Source of the DNA: Chloroflexota bacterium
GTDB lineage: Bacteria; Chloroflexota; Dehalococcoidia; SM23-28-2; RBG-16-64-32
DNA length: 5,444 nt
Assembly: GCA_005880055.1 (NCBI GenBank)
Contig: VBJS01000106.1
Span: 1-5,444, forward strand
Direction of reading: 5' to 3'
Shown: one piece after another, positions 5,225 through 5,444 of the stretch
How the letters are laid out: every line of letters starts with the position of its first letter
Position numbering within the stretch: the stretch's first letter is position 1
Translations under genes and position numbers: made by a program
Notes under the pieces: model-generated
The model's database searches: none
Told to the model about the DNA's origin: nothing
The model's input: only the letters and a program-made list of their open reading frames with translations

Positions 5225-5444
5225 TCACACTCCAACGTCGGCGGTCAGCTTCGGGATTTCCGCGAAATACCAGGCGATGACCTGGCGCGCCTTGTCGGCC
5301 AACGGTGACGTCCAGTGGCGGAACAGCTCGCACAGGACCGCGAGCGCGGTATTGGGGACGGCGCCTGCGTGTGACAGCCGTTCGATCGCCGTGCGGTGCG
5401 CCGTTTGGGATCTGCCACCGACGGCATCGGTGACGAACATCGCC
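5225..5444 (-). CDS. Isochorismatase-family hydrolase, C-terminal part (runs off right edge)
   Basis: The open frame enters from the right edge and ends at TGA 5227-5225, giving 72 complete codons. FVTDAVGGRSQTAHRTAIER matches VVDAIGGTSVEAHRAGLER of the complete YcaC-like protein at 3598-4212. LSHAGAVPNTALAVLCELFRHW parallels the latter's LAGGQPVSWVALACELQRDW. The catalytic Asp and Cys would lie beyond the window. It is transcribed toward the esterase gene with only the 74-bp repeat between, so it may be in the same transcript. The two proteins are clearly diverged paralogues and not a recent copy, because identity is only moderate even in the conserved segment. Confidence 0.85.
   Translation of the reverse strand, partial: AMFVTDAVGGRSQTAHRTAIERLSHAGAVPNTALAVLCELFRHWTSPLADKARQVIAWYFAEIPKLTADVGV

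Noticed and set aside
5139..5333. In-frame N-terminal extension of the esterase to 5333 (374 residues)
   Set aside because: It would run through the 74-bp repeat and overlap the isochorismatase-like gene. The extension has no family similarity, while the ATG at 5138 has a good ribosome site and gives the normal family length.
5401..5420. Possible third repeat copy, sharing CCAAACGGCG near 5401
   Set aside because: Only 10 bases match and they lie inside the coding sequence of the partial hydrolase; most likely chance.

Overview
The window is GC-rich bacterial DNA. It uses strong Shine-Dalgarno sites (GGAGG-type), GTG as well as ATG starts, and tightly packed genes. The protein families present (rhomboid protease, HdeD/DUF308, AbiEii-type nucleotidyltransferase, YcaC-like isochorismatase hydrolase, NmrA-like reductase, HSL-type esterase, DHA2-type MFS pump) are common in soil Proteobacteria, Acidobacteriota and Gemmatimonadota. 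No rRNA or lineage-specific gene is present, so I cannot name the organism. I see no tRNA, CRISPR array, transposase or integrase.

Left part (1-1345): the N-terminal 106 codons of an MFS drug exporter read leftward off the edge. A divergent intergenic region with a 10-bp inverted repeat follows, then a complete rhomboid intramembrane protease on the plus strand. From there to the right edge every gene is on the minus strand.

Middle part (1346-2540): this looks like a patchwork of broken genes. In the direction of transcription (right to left) it holds a possible gene tail, the N-terminal half of an AbiEii-family nucleotidyltransferase toxin, the C-terminal two thirds of an HdeD-like membrane protein joined to it out of frame at about 1970, and an apparently intact 62-residue protein of unknown function.

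Right part (2541-5444): a three-gene operon (esterase, YcaC-like hydrolase, NmrA-like reductase; ATGA overlap between the first two, 28-nt gap to the third) is bounded on both sides by a 74-bp direct repeat, 72/74 identical. Each repeat copy starts within 5 nt downstream of a stop codon. Each also ends so that a GTTAAAC heptamer lies exactly 18 nt before a start codon. Beyond the outer repeat is the C-terminal part of a second YcaC-like hydrolase. The repeat-bounded operon looks like a modular unit that may have moved or been exchanged by recombination. It is the most notable structure in the window. The operon plausibly encodes small-molecule detoxification or catabolism (ester hydrolysis, amide or related hydrolysis, NAD(P)H-dependent reduction), but no substrate can be read from the sequence.
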